Positions 42,975-55,165 are shown, counted from the stretch's first letter. The stretch is DNA of 64,000 nucleotides from Pseudoalteromonas piscicida (GCF_002208135.1 NZ_CP021647.1:313501-377500), one strand, 5' to 3'. Notes: generated by a model not told the origin, from the sequence alone. Program-made: numbers and translations.

Positions 42975-45214
42975 ATGAATACAAAAGCAAAAATAGAAGA
43001 CGCCCAAGTAAATGACTACATCAGTCAATTAGCCGCTTTGGAAGCGGGTAAATGTCGCGACCCATTTTCCTTTTTAGGGCTACACCAGCTAGATCCGCAG
43101 CGCTCAGTCGTACGCTGTTTTATCCCAGGCGCGACAGAAATTAAGGTGCTTACAAACAATAGCAGCTATGTTCTTAAACGGTTTCGCAAAAGTGCGCTAT
43201 TCACATTAGATTTTAAAACGGACGACATCAGCAAAGATTACCAGCTTGAAGTGCATTATCCAGAGCAGACAGTTACTGCGAGGGACGTATATAGTTTTGA
43301 TAGTTGTTTGGCTGATGATGCTCTGTATTTATTTAATGAGGGAACACAAGCCCAAGCTTATTTGCATTTAGGTGCACATCAAGTAGAGATAGATGGTGTA
43401 ACAGGGTTTCGATTTGGTGTTTGGGCACCAAATGCGTTGTCTGTTTCGGTGATAGGAGAGTTTAACCATTGGCAGGCCGTGCAGCATCCGATGCGTTTAC
43501 ATCCAGCCAGTGGTGTATGGGAGCTATTTATACCTGCACTGAATGTTGACTGCTGCTATAAATTTGCAATCACCACATTTGAGGGTGAGCGTATAGAAAA
43601 GGCAGACCCTTTTGCATTTAAAATGGAACAAGCACCAGGCACTGCGAGTATAACTCAGGCGCGACCAGCCCCTTTCACATTGAGCCAAGTTGAGCATACT
43701 AAAAAGGCGCTGCGTAATAAAATTGATGCGCCAATTAGTATTTACGAAGTGCATTTGGGCTCTTGGAAGCGCCGAGAGGAAGAAGGCAATCGCTATCTCA
43801 CGTATCGGGAGTTAGCGGATGATCTGATCCCCTATGTAAAGTCACTTGGGTTTACCCATCTGCAACTTATGCCTATCAGTGAATATCCTTTTGATGGCTC
43901 TTGGGGTTACCAACCTGTCGGGCTATTCTCGCCAACCAGTCGCTTTGGTGGCGTTGAGGATTTTGCTTACTTCGTTGAGCGCTGTCATTGTGAAGAACTC
44001 GGGTTACTTATCGACTGGGTGCCGGGACATTTTCCTTCAGATCCCCATGGTTTACATAAATTTGATGGCACACATCTATTCGAACATGCTGATAAGCGTC
44101 AAGGGTTTCACCCAGATTGGAACACCTATATTTTTAACTACGATCGCGCTGAAGTAAAAAGCTTTTTGCTGTCTAATGCAATGTATTGGATAAAAGAATA
44201 CGCCATCGATGGTTTAAGAGTGGATGCTGTGGCATCGATGCTTTATTTGGATTACAGCCGTAAACATGGGGAGTGGGTGCCAAATCAATATGGCGGTCGT
44301 GAAAACCTAGGTGCAATAGAGTGCCTCAAATCAGTCAATACCAAATGCTATGGTGTTGACGAAGGTATTATGATGGTCGCTGAAGAATCCACAGCTTGGC
44401 CCGGTGTTACCCGCAGTGTTGAACACGATGGTTTGGGTTTTGGTTATAAGTGGAATATGGGGTGGATGAATGACACGCTAAACTATATGTCCAAAGACCC
44501 AATTCACCGCAAGTACCATCACCATGAAATGACCTTTTCGATGGTGTACGCCTATTCTGAAAATTACATCTTGCCATTAAGTCACGATGAAGTGGTACAT
44601 GGCAAAGGTGCGCTACTAAGCAAAATGCCAGGAGACGATTGGCAGCAATTCGCTAATTTACGTGCCTACTATGGCTTTATGTTTGCTCACCCAGGTAAAA
44701 AGTTGCTGTTTATGGGCGCTGAACTTGCCCCCGAGAGGAGTGGGATCATAACCAACAACTCAACTGGAAGTTGCTTGAAAGTGAAGCGCACCAAGGCGTG
44801 TATGAGTGTGTCAAAGCGCTCAATACGACCTATAAATCAACGCCGCAATTATTCGAGTGCGATAACAAATCAACCGGGTTTAACTGGGTTGATGGGGGGA
44901 ATGCAGAGCAAAGCATATTTAGTTTTGTACGCTACGGACGAGATGGTGTCACACCGCTGGTGGTGATAGCAAACTTTACGCCACAAACCCATTTTCAATT
45001 CCGTTTAGGCGTGCCGTCAGCGGGTGTGTATCAAGTTATCTTAAACACGGATGACAAAGCGTTTTGGGGGAGCGGCGTTGGAGTTGTTGCACATAAACAA
45101 CAACTCATTGAATCGAAAAACATAGCAAGCCATGGTCTTGAGCAAAGTATTGATATAACCGTTCCGCCTTTGGCAACCGTGTATTTGCAGCTGATCTCTG
45201 GTGGCACATGCTAA
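42975..45214 (+). pseudogene. glgB: 1,4-alpha-glucan branching enzyme gene, with a one-base frameshift
   Basis: The first frame (42975-44966) encodes the N-terminal early-set domains, a CBM48 (FRFGVWAPNALSVSVIGEFN) and the GH13 barrel with the nucleophile region IDGLRVDAVASMLYLDYSR and acid region MMVAEESTAWPGVT, plus PLSHDEVVHGKGAL. After LLFMGAELAP it runs into nonsense. The second frame resumes with WDHNQQLNWKLLESEAHQGV and the C-terminal beta domain, ending at 45214. Adding one C to the CCCCC run at 44728-44732 joins them as APREEWDHNQQLNW, giving a normal enzyme of about 746 aa. The enzyme makes alpha-1,6 branches in glycogen. Loss of the C-terminal part would very likely abolish folding. 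Confidence 0.9.
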
Positions 45215-47259
45215 CCAGTTATCGCGGCGATCATCAATTATTGGGTGCAACGGCCAGTGATAAAGGCGTTAACTTTTGTGTTTATGCACCCAAAGCGAAA
45301 CGCGTAACCCTGTGTCTGTTCGACAAAAGCGGCCATAGCGAAGTGAATCGGATAGGGATGTTTCGGCATGAAGGCGGAAATTGGTCACTGTTTATCGAGG
45401 GAGCAAAAGTCGGAGACTTGTACGGCTATCGCGTAGATGGAGAATATAGTGCGGAAAAAGGGCTGCTTTTCAATGCTAATAAGTTACTCTTAGACCCATA
45501 TTGCCGCGACTTTTTTGGTGAGTTTACTTGGAGTGAACGGCATTTTTGCCATTTACCAGTGGGCCATTTAAATCCTTCTGATAACGCCTGTGATATGCCA
45601 AAGAGTAAAGTAACGGCGATTGAGAAGTATCAAGGAAAACGGCCCAAGACTCCGTGGAGTAAAACGGTGATTTATGAATGTCATGTTAAGGGGGCAACTG
45701 TTCGACACCCCGATATTCCAAGTAAACACCAAGGAAAATATTTAGGGATTGCTGAACAAACTTTTATCGATCACCTAAAGCATATAGGTGTTACTGCGAT
45801 TGAGCTGCTACCTGTTCATGCGTTTATCAATGAGCAGTTTCTGACGACCAAAGGACTAAAAAATTATTGGGGATATAACAGCCTCAACTTTTTTACACCA
45901 CACAAAAGTTATCTCGTCAACGACGACATCAACGAATTTAAGGAAATGGTAGAGCGGCTCCATCAAGCCGGTATTGAAGTTATTTTGGATGTGGTGTTTA
46001 ACCATACTGCTGAAGGTGGTTTGGATGGCCCGACAATTAGCTTTAAAGGGTTTGATAACCTGACCTATTACAGCACCTTGCCGAGTAAGCCCAATGTCTA
46101 CATTAATGACACTGGCTGTGGAAACACAATGAATATCTCGAACCCAGTGGTATTAAGACTTGTCTTGGACAGCTTGCGCTATTGGGTAGAATACATGGGG
46201 GTGGACGGTTTTCGCTTTGATTTGGCGACGATCCTTGCTCGTCAAGCCTCGGGATTTTCAAATCAACATGCATTTTTGCAAGCGATCCATCAAGATCCAG
46301 TGCTTAGCAAAGTAAAACTGATAGCTGAGCCTTGGGATATTGGTCCAGGTGGATATCAACTTGGACAATTTCCTTCTCCTTGGCGTGAGTGGAATGATAA
46401 ATATCGAGATACCGTTAGGCGCTTCTGGCGTGGCGATGAGGGAGTATTGCCAGAGCTTGCGATGCGTATTCATGGCTCCAGTGACTTGTTTGAACATAAC
46501 TTACGTGGTCCTCTGAACTCCATAAATTTTCTTACCAGTCATGACGGCTTCTCATTGTTTGATTGGACGGCTTACGAGCATAAACACAATGAAGCAAACG
46601 GTGAGGCAAATAGAGACGGCCACAGTGAAAACTTTTCATTTAATTGTGGGGTAGAAGGGTTCAGTGCAGACCCTCAAATCAATGAATTGCGTCTCAGTAT
46701 GCAGAAAAATGCATTACTCACTTTGTTTTTATCCAAAGGGATCCCGATGATTTGTGCGGGAACCGAAATGGCACATACGCAAAGTGGCAACAATAATGCT
46801 TACTGCCAAGACAACTGCACTAGCTGGCTGGCATGGAAAAACCACCAGCAACACCATGCGTTAACTTTCTTTATCCAAGATTTACTTGCGCTTCGGAAGC
46901 AATTTGCCGCGTTTTCTCATTCATTTTATGTCCATGACAGTGACAGTCGTTTTGCCGTGAATTGGTTTAATGAACAAGCAAAGCCGTTATCGCCTGACCA
47001 ATGGCGAGAGCCAAGCCGCAAATGGTTGAGTTATACCATCACCGATCAACGGTTAGGGCAGAGCTTATTGATAATACTGAACGCCAGTGAGAGTGCGCTG
47101 CAAATAAAGCTGCCGTTTAGCGCATTTTCGTCTCATTGGCAGCAAGCAATCACCACCGCGGTTGAACCGCAAAGACCAGAGTTAGATTCTTATTTACAGG
47201 TTCCAGCTAAATCAGCATGGATATTTACATCAATCAAAGGGGATGAAAAGCATGGCTAA
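45208..47259 (+). CDS. glgX: Glycogen debranching enzyme (isoamylase type)
   Basis: The 683-aa GH13 protein has an N-terminal CBM48 (GATASDKGVNFCVYAPKAK), barrel motifs ELLPVHAFINEQ, VILDVVFNHTAEGG, VDGFRFDLATIL (nucleophile Asp) and KLIAEPWDIGPGGYQLGQFP (acid Glu), NFLTSHDGFSLFDWTAYEHK, and GTEMAHTQSGNNNAYCQDN. The order and spacing match GlgX, which removes the short branches left by phosphorylase. The ATG overlaps the end of glgB by 7 bp, and the end overlaps glgP by 8 bp, so translation is coupled. The sequence is intact. Confidence 0.92.
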   Translation: MLTSYRGDHQLLGATASDKGVNFCVYAPKAKRVTLCLFDKSGHSEVNRIGMFRHEGGNWSLFIEGAKVGDLYGYRVDGEYSAEKGLLFNANKLLLDPYCRDFFGEFTWSERHFCHLPVGHLNPSDNACDMPKSKVTAIEKYQGKRPKTPWSKTVIYECHVKGATVRHPDIPSKHQGKYLGIAEQTFIDHLKHIGVTAIELLPVHAFINEQFLTTKGLKNYWGYNSLNFFTPHKSYLVNDDINEFKEMVERLHQAGIEVILDVVFNHTAEGGLDGPTISFKGFDNLTYYSTLPSKPNVYINDTGCGNTMNISNPVVLRLVLDSLRYWVEYMGVDGFRFDLATILARQASGFSNQHAFLQAIHQDPVLSKVKLIAEPWDIGPGGYQLGQFPSPWREWNDKYRDTVRRFWRGDEGVLPELAMRIHGSSDLFEHNLRGPLNSINFLTSHDGFSLFDWTAYEHKHNEANGEANRDGHSENFSFNCGVEGFSADPQINELRLSMQKNALLTLFLSKGIPMICAGTEMAHTQSGNNNAYCQDNCTSWLAWKNHQQHHALTFFIQDLLALRKQFAAFSHSFYVHDSDSRFAVNWFNEQAKPLSPDQWREPSRKWLSYTITDQRLGQSLLIILNASESALQIKLPFSAFSSHWQQAITTAVEPQRPELDSYLQVPAKSAWIFTSIKGDEKHG

Positions 47260-49735
47260 TAAAAGTGCGCCAGTATGCGTCGTTAAACATTGGCAAGATG
47301 CACCAAAGATAGATGAAAACACCTTGAGTGATGATTTGACTCGTCACTTTTATTACACCTTAGGTCGAGACAAAGTAGGAGAGTCGCGACTGTATTTATA
47401 CCATGCATTAGCCTTGACTATTCGTGACCGCTTAGTCGCCCGCTGCCGGGCAACCAAAGAACACCTTAAGAGTAAAAAGACGCGCAAAGCAGCTTATCTT
47501 TCGTTGGAGTTTTTAATGGGTCGGGCGCTGTCTAATGCAGTATTGAATCTAGATTTAGAAGAACAAGTGCAAGCGGCATTACAAGAATACTGTACCGAGC
47601 TTGAAGAGGTCGCCCAGGCTGAACATGATGCAGGTCTTGGAAATGGTGGTTTAGGCCGCCTTGCAGCTTGCTTTTTGGATAGCTGTGCTTCATTAGCTCT
47701 TCCTGTTGTTGGTTACGGTTTGCGTTACGAATTTGGGATGTTTAACCAAACCTGTGAGCAGGGTCATCAAGTCGAACAGCCAGATAACTGGCTTCGTGAA
47801 GGCCACCCATGGGAGCTTGCCGCGCCCGAGCAAGCCCGCAGAGTGAAATTTTTTGGTCATGTTGAGGTGCACACCGACAAAAATGGTAGGCAGCATCGAG
47901 AGTGGCTTGATACGCAAGATATTCTTGCAGTGCCTTACGACGTTCCTGTTCCTGGATATCGTAATGAGGTCGTTAACACATTAAGGCTATGGAAATCAGA
48001 GGCGACCGATGAGTTTGACCTCAACGAATTTAACGCCGGTAGTTATTCAGAAGCGGTGGCGAAGAAGAATCTCGCAGAGCAGATAACGATGGTGCTGTAC
48101 CCCAATGATGCCAGTGAAAATGGTAAAGAACTGAGACTAAGGCAGCAGTACTTTTTATCCAGCGCGAGCTTGCAAGACGTGATCGCAACTTGGGTTGAGC
48201 AATACGGCGAAGATTTCAGTGATTTTGCGGATTATCACGTATTCCAACTCAATGATACCCATCCCAGTATTGCTGTAGCTGAGCTAATGCGCATTTTATT
48301 AGACGATTACGAGCTGGAGTGGGATGCCGCGTGGAAGATAACGACATCAACCATGGCATATACCAACCATACTTTATTGCCTGAAGCATTAGAGCGATGG
48401 TCGGTGAGTCTATTTGCGCGCTTGTTACCTAGGTTGCTCGAAATTATCTATGAGATCAATGCCCGCTTTCTCTCGGAAGTCGCACTTAAATGGCCTGGTG
48501 ATATGGAAAAGCAGCGCGCGCTGTCGCTGATTGAGGAGTCCAGTCATCCTCAAATTCGCATGGCGTATCTTGCGATTGTAGGCAGTTATTCTGTCAATGG
48601 CGTTGCGGCTTTACATACCGAGTTATTAAAAGCTGGCTTGTTCAACGATTTCTATCAACTTTGCCCAGAGAAGTTTAATAATAAAACCAACGGTGTGACG
48701 CCAAGACGCTGGTTATCGCACTGTAATCCAGAACTGGCGCAATTGATTAGCGATAAAATTGGCGACGGGTGGCAAGCGGATTTTTCTAAAATTAGTGAAC
48801 TACGTCGTTATTATGATAATCATGCCTTCCAAAAGCAGTGGTTGACAGTAAAACAAAACAACAAACAACGCCTTGCAGAACTAATCGCCCGTGAATGTCA
48901 GGTCGAGTTTGACCCAGCTATGATGTTTGATGTTCAGGTTAAGCGTATTCATGAATACAAGCGTCAGCTGCTTAACGTGTTGCACGTTATCCATCTTTAC
49001 GATCGGATCTGTCGTGGTGATGTGGCAGAGCTCGTTCCTCGTTGTGTACTCTTTGGTGGTAAGGCTGCACCTGGTTATTACATGGCGAAGAAGATCATTA
49101 AATTAATCAATAACGTTGCCAATGTTATCAATAATGACCCTGCGGCTAAGCCCTATCTTCGAGTGGCTTTCATGCCCAATTACAATGTGTCAAAAATGGA
49201 AGTGATTTGCCCTGCAACGGACTTGTCAGAGCAGATCTCAACCGCTGGAAAAGAAGCGTCTGGTACAGGCAACATGAAGTTCATGATGAACGGTGCTATT
49301 ACCATAGGCACTCTCGATGGGGCGAATATCGAAATACGAGAATGTGTTGGTGCAGACAATTTTTACTTGTTTGGTGTAACTGCTGAACAAGCACAGCAAG
49401 TGCGACAAAATTATCAGCCCCTTAAGATAATAGAAAGTAGCAATGACCTAAAACGTGTTATGGCTTTGCTCGAAAGTGGGCACTTTAACCTATTTGAGCC
49501 TAATATCTTTGATGACGTAATTAACTCAATTAAGAGTAGTACCGATCCTTGGTTAGTGGCACAAGATTTTCCTTCCTATGTTGAGAGCCAAGAGCATGCG
49601 GCTCAAGCATATAAAGACAAGGAACATTGGCTGCGCATGAGTATTCTCAATACCGCAGCAAGTGGAAAATTTTCTAGTGATAGAACAATTCAAGATTACA
49701 GCGATGATATTTGGCGCTTGAGCCCGATGCAGTAG
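47252..49735 (+). CDS. glgP: Glycogen phosphorylase
   Basis: The 827-aa enzyme releases glucose-1-phosphate from glycogen. Landmarks are [85 protein letters not shown], and the PLP lysine in [24 protein letters not shown] start at the ATG at 47252, which has AGGGG 9 nt upstream; an ATG at 47243 is also in frame but is too close to that site. Length is the usual 815-830 aa. It overlaps glgX by 8 bp. Its product may be used directly by GlgC encoded next. Confidence 0.93.
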   Translation: MANKSAPVCVVKHWQDAPKIDENTLSDDLTRHFYYTLGRDKVGESRLYLYHALALTIRDRLVARCRATKEHLKSKKTRKAAYLSLEFLMGRALSNAVLNLDLEEQVQAALQEYCTELEEVAQAEHDAGLGNGGLGRLAACFLDSCASLALPVVGYGLRYEFGMFNQTCEQGHQVEQPDNWLREGHPWELAAPEQARRVKFFGHVEVHTDKNGRQHREWLDTQDILAVPYDVPVPGYRNEVVNTLRLWKSEATDEFDLNEFNAGSYSEAVAKKNLAEQITMVLYPNDASENGKELRLRQQYFLSSASLQDVIATWVEQYGEDFSDFADYHVFQLNDTHPSIAVAELMRILLDDYELEWDAAWKITTSTMAYTNHTLLPEALERWSVSLFARLLPRLLEIIYEINARFLSEVALKWPGDMEKQRALSLIEESSHPQIRMAYLAIVGSYSVNGVAALHTELLKAGLFNDFYQLCPEKFNNKTNGVTPRRWLSHCNPELAQLISDKIGDGWQADFSKISELRRYYDNHAFQKQWLTVKQNNKQRLAELIARECQVEFDPAMMFDVQVKRIHEYKRQLLNVLHVIHLYDRICRGDVAELVPRCVLFGGKAAPGYYMAKKIIKLINNVANVINNDPAAKPYLRVAFMPNYNVSKMEVICPATDLSEQISTAGKEASGTGNMKFMMNGAITIGTLDGANIEIRECVGADNFYLFGVTAEQAQQVRQNYQPLKIIESSNDLKRVMALLESGHFNLFEPNIFDDVINSIKSSTDPWLVAQDFPSYVESQEHAAQAYKDKEHWLRMSILNTAASGKFSSDRTIQDYSDDIWRLSPMQ

Positions 49736-49766
49736 TCACCGCAAAAAGTTATGGAGAGAAGAAATA

Positions 49767-51041
49767 ATGCCTAATTATGCGAATCGTTATATTAGTACCC
49801 TCACTCGAGAAACATATGCTTTAATACTTGCGGGTGGAAGAGGTTCGCGCCTTCACGAGCTCACCAATTGGCGAGCGAAACCTGCAGTCTATTTTGGCGG
49901 TAAACATCGAATTATCGATTTTCCACTGTCTAATTGCATTAACTCGGGGATCCGTCGGGTTGGCATTGCCACGCAGTATAAGTCGCACTCACTTATTCGC
50001 CACGTTAATCGTGCATGGGGTCATTTTAAAAAGGAGCTGGGAGAATCCGTAGAGATATTACCAGCATCACAGCGTTATGGTGATGAGTGGTACTGCGGTA
50101 CGGCAGACGCAGTATTCCAAAATATGGATATTATTCGTCATGAGCTGCCCAAGTACGTTATGATTTTATCTGGTGATCATGTCTATAGGATGGATTATGG
50201 TGGCTTACTTGCAAAGCACGTAGAGACAGGCGCAGACATGACTGTATGTTGTATTGAAGTGCCCTGTGAAGAAGCAGCGAAAACCTTTGGTGTAATGACC
50301 GTTGATGAAAGCAATCGGGTACGTCGCTTTGATGAAAAACCGGTAGATCCGACTTCGATCCCTGGAAAGCCAGGTGTATGTTTGGCGTCTATGGGGAACT
50401 ATGTGTTTAATACTGAGTTTTTATTCGAGCAGTTGAAAAAGGACGCGGAGCGAGAAGGGTCGGGGCGTGACTTTGGTCATGATATTATCCCATCCATCAT
50501 AGAAGAGCATAATGTGTATGCGTATCCATTTAGTGACCCTTCACACGAAGGGCAGCCATATTGGCGAGATGTAGGTACGCTAGATTCATTCTGGGAAGCA
50601 AACATGGAGTTGGTTTCTCCTGAACCACAGCTTGACCTTTATGACCCTCATTGGCCAATTTGGACTTATCAGGAACAGTTGCCGCCGGCTAAATTTATTT
50701 TTGATGATGATGATAGACGTGGTATGGCCGTTGACTCGACGGTATCTGGTGGTTGTATTATTTCTGGTTCTAAGGTGAAGCGTTCATTACTGTTTTCCAA
50801 TGTGCATGTTCACTCATATTGTGAAATTGAGGGAGCCGTTGTTCTGCCAGGCGCCAAAATAGGACGTAACTGCAAAATCAAAAATGCAATCATTGACCGC
50901 AGTTGTCAAATACCAGAAGGGATGACAATTGGTTATGATACTGACTTAGACAAAGAGAATGGCTTTAGAGTGTCGAATAAAGGGATCGTATTGGTGACCC
51001 GAGATATGCTCGCAGAGCTTGCGGAAAAAAATAATAAATGA
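49767..51041 (+). CDS. glgC: Glucose-1-phosphate adenylyltransferase
   Basis: The 424-aa protein makes ADP-glucose from glucose-1-phosphate and ATP, the committed step of glycogen synthesis. Seen: [20 protein letters not shown] (nucleotide-binding N-terminus), [58 protein letters not shown] and a C-terminal left-handed beta helix ([20 protein letters not shown]). Allosteric-site Lys/Arg of bacterial GlgC are in the expected parts. AGAGAAG precedes the ATG. It follows glgP by 31 bp and precedes glgA by 16 bp. Confidence 0.94.
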   Translation: MPNYANRYISTLTRETYALILAGGRGSRLHELTNWRAKPAVYFGGKHRIIDFPLSNCINSGIRRVGIATQYKSHSLIRHVNRAWGHFKKELGESVEILPASQRYGDEWYCGTADAVFQNMDIIRHELPKYVMILSGDHVYRMDYGGLLAKHVETGADMTVCCIEVPCEEAAKTFGVMTVDESNRVRRFDEKPVDPTSIPGKPGVCLASMGNYVFNTEFLFEQLKKDAEREGSGRDFGHDIIPSIIEEHNVYAYPFSDPSHEGQPYWRDVGTLDSFWEANMELVSPEPQLDLYDPHWPIWTYQEQLPPAKFIFDDDDRRGMAVDSTVSGGCIISGSKVKRSLLFSNVHVHSYCEIEGAVVLPGAKIGRNCKIKNAIIDRSCQIPEGMTIGYDTDLDKENGFRVSNKGIVLVTRDMLAELAEKNNK

Positions 51042-51057
51042 TCCATGTAGAGGTACT

Positions 51058-52592
51058 ATGCATGTAATTGTAGTGGCAGCCGAAAACGATCGGTTGCCAA
51101 AATGTAAGGTAGGGGCGTCGCAGATGTAATACGCGACATTCCTTACGCATTGGCACAGCTTGGCATTAAAGTATCGGTGGTAACGCCTGATTATGGTCAA
51201 GCTGCCTTAGATCGAAACTTAGTCGCTGATATTGCCGTCCCTTTCCGTCAATACTTAGAGACGGCGACGCTTTGGTCTGTTGAAGAAAGCGAGAATGTTA
51301 CCCAGTATGTCATTTCACACTCGCTGTTTAGTGAGCATCACGGTGCTATTTATTGTAATGATCCCCACCAGCCATTTGCCACGGATGCTAATCGTTTCGC
51401 GTTTTTTAGTGCTGCAGTTGCCGAACTTATTGAGCATGAGTTGATTGCGGATATAGATGTTGTGCATCTACACGACTGGCATGCCGCTGTCGTTGCAGTG
51501 CTACGTCAGTTTAGTCCAAGATTCAAACGTTTAAAGGCGCTAAGGACGGTTTACACGGTGCACAACCTTGCGCTTCAAGGGATCCGGCCTTTTAACCAAG
51601 ACTTTTCTAGTCTTGAGTCTTGGTTTCCCACGCTTACCTATGATGGGCTCAGTATTTGCGATCCAACATATCCTCACTGTTTTAATCCGATGCGAGCTGC
51701 TATTAATCTTTCAGATAAAGTGCACGTTGTTTCTCCTAACTATGCCAAAGAAGTGATGATCCCAAGTCATCCAGAGTTGGGGTTTTTTGGTGGCGAAGGG
51801 TTAGAGGGTGACATGCAGCATGCTTCCCATGAAGGACGGTTAGTGGGTATTTTAAATGGTTGCGTGTATGAAGAACCGGATATCGTAGAAACACCTAATT
51901 TTACCGACTATTTGGCGCTAGCCGAGCAACATGTGTTTCAATGGATGGCAAAATCAAGCCAAGTATTATCTCGGTTTTACATTGCGCACCAACGCATACT
52001 CGCGTGGCGTGACGAAGCTTTCAGTGGCAAGTTAATCACCAGTGTTGGTCGTCTCACAGATCAAAAAGCACTCATTTTAAGACAGCCGACCCAATCAGGT
52101 ATTGTACTAGATGACATCGCGACAATTGCCAAGCAACAAGAAGCACGTATTGTGATTGTCGGGTCTGGAGACCCATACCTAGAGCAGCTATTTACCGAGG
52201 TCATGGCACGTCATAGCAATGTGTTGTTTTTAAATGGCTATGGTAAAGCACTCGGTGAGCAACTGTACCCGCTAGGTGATTTGTTTTTGATGCCAAGCTC
52301 CTTTGAGCCCTGCGGCATAAGTCAAATGCTTGCGATGCGTGCTGGGCAGCCTTGTGTCGTGCATAAAGTGGGTGGGTTATCCGATACGGTGAAGCACAAT
52401 GAAACCGGTTATTGTTTTGAAGGGGAAACGCTCGCTGAGCAAGGCAGTCAGTTTGTTGCGATTTTTGAATTAGCGCTTGCTGATCTGATGGGCGATGGAG
52501 AGAAATATCAACAACTCAGGCAGCAAGCTCGAATGCAGCGCTTCGACTGGTCTGACGTTGCACAAAAATACTGCGAACAATTATATAGATAG
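51058..52592 (+). pseudogene. glgA: Glycogen synthase gene, with a one-base frameshift in the KxGG motif
   Basis: An ATG at 51058 with GAGG upstream opens MHVIVVAAENDRLPKCKVG, then runs into a stop after 22 codons. Adding one G to the GGGG run at 51112-51115 gives KCKVGGVADVIRDIPYALAQ, the N-terminal ADP-glucose-binding KxGGL-type motif of GT5 synthases, and continues in the long frame 51150-52592. The rest is a normal GT5: VHLHDWHAAVVAVL, LRTVYTVHNLALQGI, VHVVSPNYAKEV, LITSVGRLTDQKALIL and LMPSSFEPCGISQMLAMRAG. The full protein would be about 511 aa. The enzyme adds glucose from ADP-glucose to glycogen. A terminator follows, closing the operon. No internal start would restore a catalytic N-terminus. 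Confidence 0.9.
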
Positions 52593-52667
52593 CGCAGATT
52601 TAGATAAAAAAATTTGCACATCTGTGTTAAGTATTTATCAATTAGCTCAATTGCTACACAAAAAACT

Positions 52668-52708
52668 AGGTCAAAGGTGTCAAAAGACAGCTTTGACCTT
52701 TCTTTTTT
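52668..52708 (+). terminator. Terminator of the glycogen operon
   Basis: Stem AGGTCAAAG / CTTTGACCT with further inner pairing (GTC / GAC) is followed by TTCTTTTTT. It lies 76 bp after the glgA stop. Confidence 0.8.
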
Positions 52709-52850
52709 ATCATTTTGCATTATCTTTTAAGCTATTATTTTGATTCTTAATAGCTTAGGTTGATTTTCTTTATCATCATAAAGGGTTAAAATCAAAAAAT
52801 TGCTAAACCAAAAGTGCGATTGTTCACTTTAGGTACGAAGGAGTTTTTGT

Positions 52851-54068
52851 TTGAAGGTTTTTGTGGCCCGCCAAGCCATATTTAATCGTAAAAAACAAGT
52901 TGTTGCATACGAATTGTTGTTTCGCGATGGTGTAAAAAATAGCTTTCCAAATATTGCAGATGATGCAGCGACAGCCAAGCTGATAATGAATAATCAACTT
53001 AACCTCGGCATGCGATATCTCACTTCGGGAAAGAAAGCGCTAATTAATATTGGTCCAGACTCTTTACGTCAGGAGCTGTGTGAATTTCTCCCAGCAAATG
53101 ATGTGATTTTGGAGCTGTTGGAGACTATTCCACCAACAAAACAAAACTATGAACGGATAAGAGGTTTATTTCACAGCAACTTTAGGCTTGCCCTCGACGA
53201 TTTTGAATACTCAAAAGAGTGGGAACCCTTCTTAAAGCTCGTAAGGCTTATCAAGTTCGACGTCATGGAAAATCCGCTGGACACCATAGTGCCAGTGATT
53301 GATATGATCAAAGAACGAAAGAACATCAAACTTCTTGCTGAAAAAGTCGAAACCGAAGCTGAGTTCGAGCAAGCTAAAAAGATGGGATTTCAGTTCTTTC
53401 AAGGCTACTTCTTTGCAAAACCAAAGATGATTGAGCAAAAAGACATTACTATCAATTACGTGATCGCCATGCTCATTTATGAGGAAGCACTCAAACCGAA
53501 TATGAGTATTACACGATTAGCCGAATTATTTGCTCAAGATACAGCGCTTGCGTATAAACTGCTAAGGTTGATTAACTCAGGTGTATTCCCGATCAAAAGC
53601 CGCATCGAGTCATTGAAGCAGGCCTTGGTTTATTTAGGAAACGAGCGTGTCAAAAAGTTTGTAAACTTAATCATGACAGCACACGTAGCCGAGGGAAAGC
53701 CAACCGAATTAACACGCCTTTCTATTGTACGTTCGCGATTTTGTGAACTTATCGCACAGCAAATTTCGCCAGGACTTGCCAATATGAGCTTTATGACTGG
53801 GTTGTTTTCTTTGCTTGATGCCATTCTTGACAGGCCAATGGAGCAGGTTGTAAACAAGTTGCCTTTTCCTGAACAGCTCCATGATGCCCTGATAGGCAAA
53901 CCTAACACGCTATATTATATTTTAAATATCGTTAGAGCCTATGAGTCTGGTAGCTGGTGGACATTACAGGATGCGTGCAGTTATCTAAACTATAAAGACG
54001 AAAACCTTCCTGATTTTCATGCTGCTGCGATAAACTGGGCTGATATGTATAAAAACCGTGTGTATTGA
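52851..54068 (+). CDS. EAL-HDOD signalling protein (YuxH-like)
   Basis: The start is a TTG at 52851 with GAAGGAG 9 nt upstream, giving KVFVARQAIFNRKKQVVAYE. Residues 1-195 form an EAL-like domain whose ExL motif is present only as YELLFRDG; metal ligands of active phosphodiesterases are largely missing, although LALDDFEYS and GYFFAKP remain. Residues about 200-400 are an HDOD domain (ITRLAELFAQDTALAYKLLR, GVFPIKSRIESLKQALVYLG). Such proteins are regulators, sometimes of motility or surface behaviour, rather than cyclic-di-GMP hydrolases. Its 3' end overlaps the DUF418 gene (tgATGa). 405 aa. Confidence 0.85.
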   Translation: MKVFVARQAIFNRKKQVVAYELLFRDGVKNSFPNIADDAATAKLIMNNQLNLGMRYLTSGKKALINIGPDSLRQELCEFLPANDVILELLETIPPTKQNYERIRGLFHSNFRLALDDFEYSKEWEPFLKLVRLIKFDVMENPLDTIVPVIDMIKERKNIKLLAEKVETEAEFEQAKKMGFQFFQGYFFAKPKMIEQKDITINYVIAMLIYEEALKPNMSITRLAELFAQDTALAYKLLRLINSGVFPIKSRIESLKQALVYLGNERVKKFVNLIMTAHVAEGKPTELTRLSIVRSRFCELIAQQISPGLANMSFMTGLFSLLDAILDRPMEQVVNKLPFPEQLHDALIGKPNTLYYILNIVRAYESGSWWTLQDACSYLNYKDENLPDFHAAAINWADMYKNRVY

Positions 54069-55165
54069 TGAATAGAATTATTGCAATGGATGCGATCCGA
54101 GGGTTCGCGCTGCTTGGCTTACTTTCCATGAATATGGTACATATGGCCAATTTTGAGTTGGGCTATGTACCAGCCAAAGTTGTTCACTATCTTGATCCGT
54201 TTTTTGCGCTGGTTAATAGCATTTTCTTTGATGGTCGTTTTAGAACCTTATTTGCTATGTTATTCGGGGCGGCATTGTGTATTCAGGTGGCAAAGGCGAA
54301 TGGCCAGAGCTTTGCAAGACATCGATTAAAATGGCTGATGGTCTTTGGTGTGTTACACGGTGTGCTCATTTGGCCTGGAGATATTTTATTTAATTATGCG
54401 CTGAGTGGGCTTGTCGCACTGCAATTTATTGACGCAAACGACAAAAAGTTAAACCGCTATGCGATAGGATTCATTCTAGTCCCTTCTATTGCTATCAGCT
54501 TACTGCTGTTAATTGATCCTGAAGCACAGATAAATAGAGCCTCTGACACTTACCTAGAATTCTTGCAGCAAATTCCAGCAAACTACCTAGAGCTGCTCAC
54601 GCTAAACGGCCTCTACTTTATCATTATCAGTTTACTTATACCGGTTATTACTTTGTGGTATACCGCTGGGTTAATGCTACTCGGTATGCGTTTATATCGA
54701 AGTGGAATGTTTGATTTAGATAGTGCTGAACCTGTTCATAAAATTAATTTGTTTGCCGTGATTGCTATTGTTTTGTCATTTGTTGGTTTTGTTCTTGAGC
54801 GTAGACTAGGTGTGGAGTTTTTTGAAGGGGTCAATTGGATCCTTGCTGTACCAGTAGCGTTGTTTTATATCGTTGTAATCAAGGCGGCGATGCGAGGTGC
54901 GAAGCATCAGCTTTGGAGTTTACAATGTGTTGGGCGTCTTGCGCTTTCGTTTTACCTTCTTCAGTCAATCGTATTTGTAAGCTATTTTTACCTCATAAAT
55001 CCGAGTGCTATCAGCACTTGGGATCGAGTGGATTATTTCTCAGCATTTGTAATTGCGTCTATAATCCAATTAGTACTTGCAGTTGTTTATTGTAAGTTGT
55101 TTAAGCAAGGTCCATTTGAGACGTTATTGAAGGTGCTAGTGCTAAGAAGAGCCTGCTATGATTAA
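54068..55165 (+). CDS. DUF418 family membrane protein
   Basis: 365 aa from the ATG at 54068, which overlaps the stop of the preceding gene. N-terminal RIIAMDAIRGFALLGLLSMN is the typical start of DUF418/acyltransferase-like membrane proteins (D-x-x-R-G). There are about nine hydrophobic segments, with FFDGRFRTLFAMLFGAALCI between the first two as in other DUF418 members, and a C-terminal GRLALSFYLLQSIVFVSYFY. The family is related to acyltransferase-3-like proteins but of unknown function. It is followed, with an 8-bp overlap, by a periplasmic binding protein gene. Confidence 0.85.
   Translation: MNRIIAMDAIRGFALLGLLSMNMVHMANFELGYVPAKVVHYLDPFFALVNSIFFDGRFRTLFAMLFGAALCIQVAKANGQSFARHRLKWLMVFGVLHGVLIWPGDILFNYALSGLVALQFIDANDKKLNRYAIGFILVPSIAISLLLLIDPEAQINRASDTYLEFLQQIPANYLELLTLNGLYFIIISLLIPVITLWYTAGLMLLGMRLYRSGMFDLDSAEPVHKINLFAVIAIVLSFVGFVLERRLGVEFFEGVNWILAVPVALFYIVVIKAAMRGAKHQLWSLQCVGRLALSFYLLQSIVFVSYFYLINPSAISTWDRVDYFSAFVIASIIQLVLAVVYCKLFKQGPFETLLKVLVLRRACYD

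Noticed and set aside
44771..45214. Separate 147-aa gene after glgB
   Set aside because: It is the C-terminal beta domain of GlgB in a shifted frame.
51150..52592. Glycogen synthase starting at the internal ATG at 51150
   Set aside because: That start would drop the KxGG substrate-binding motif; the true start at 51058 has a ribosome binding site and only a one-base break.
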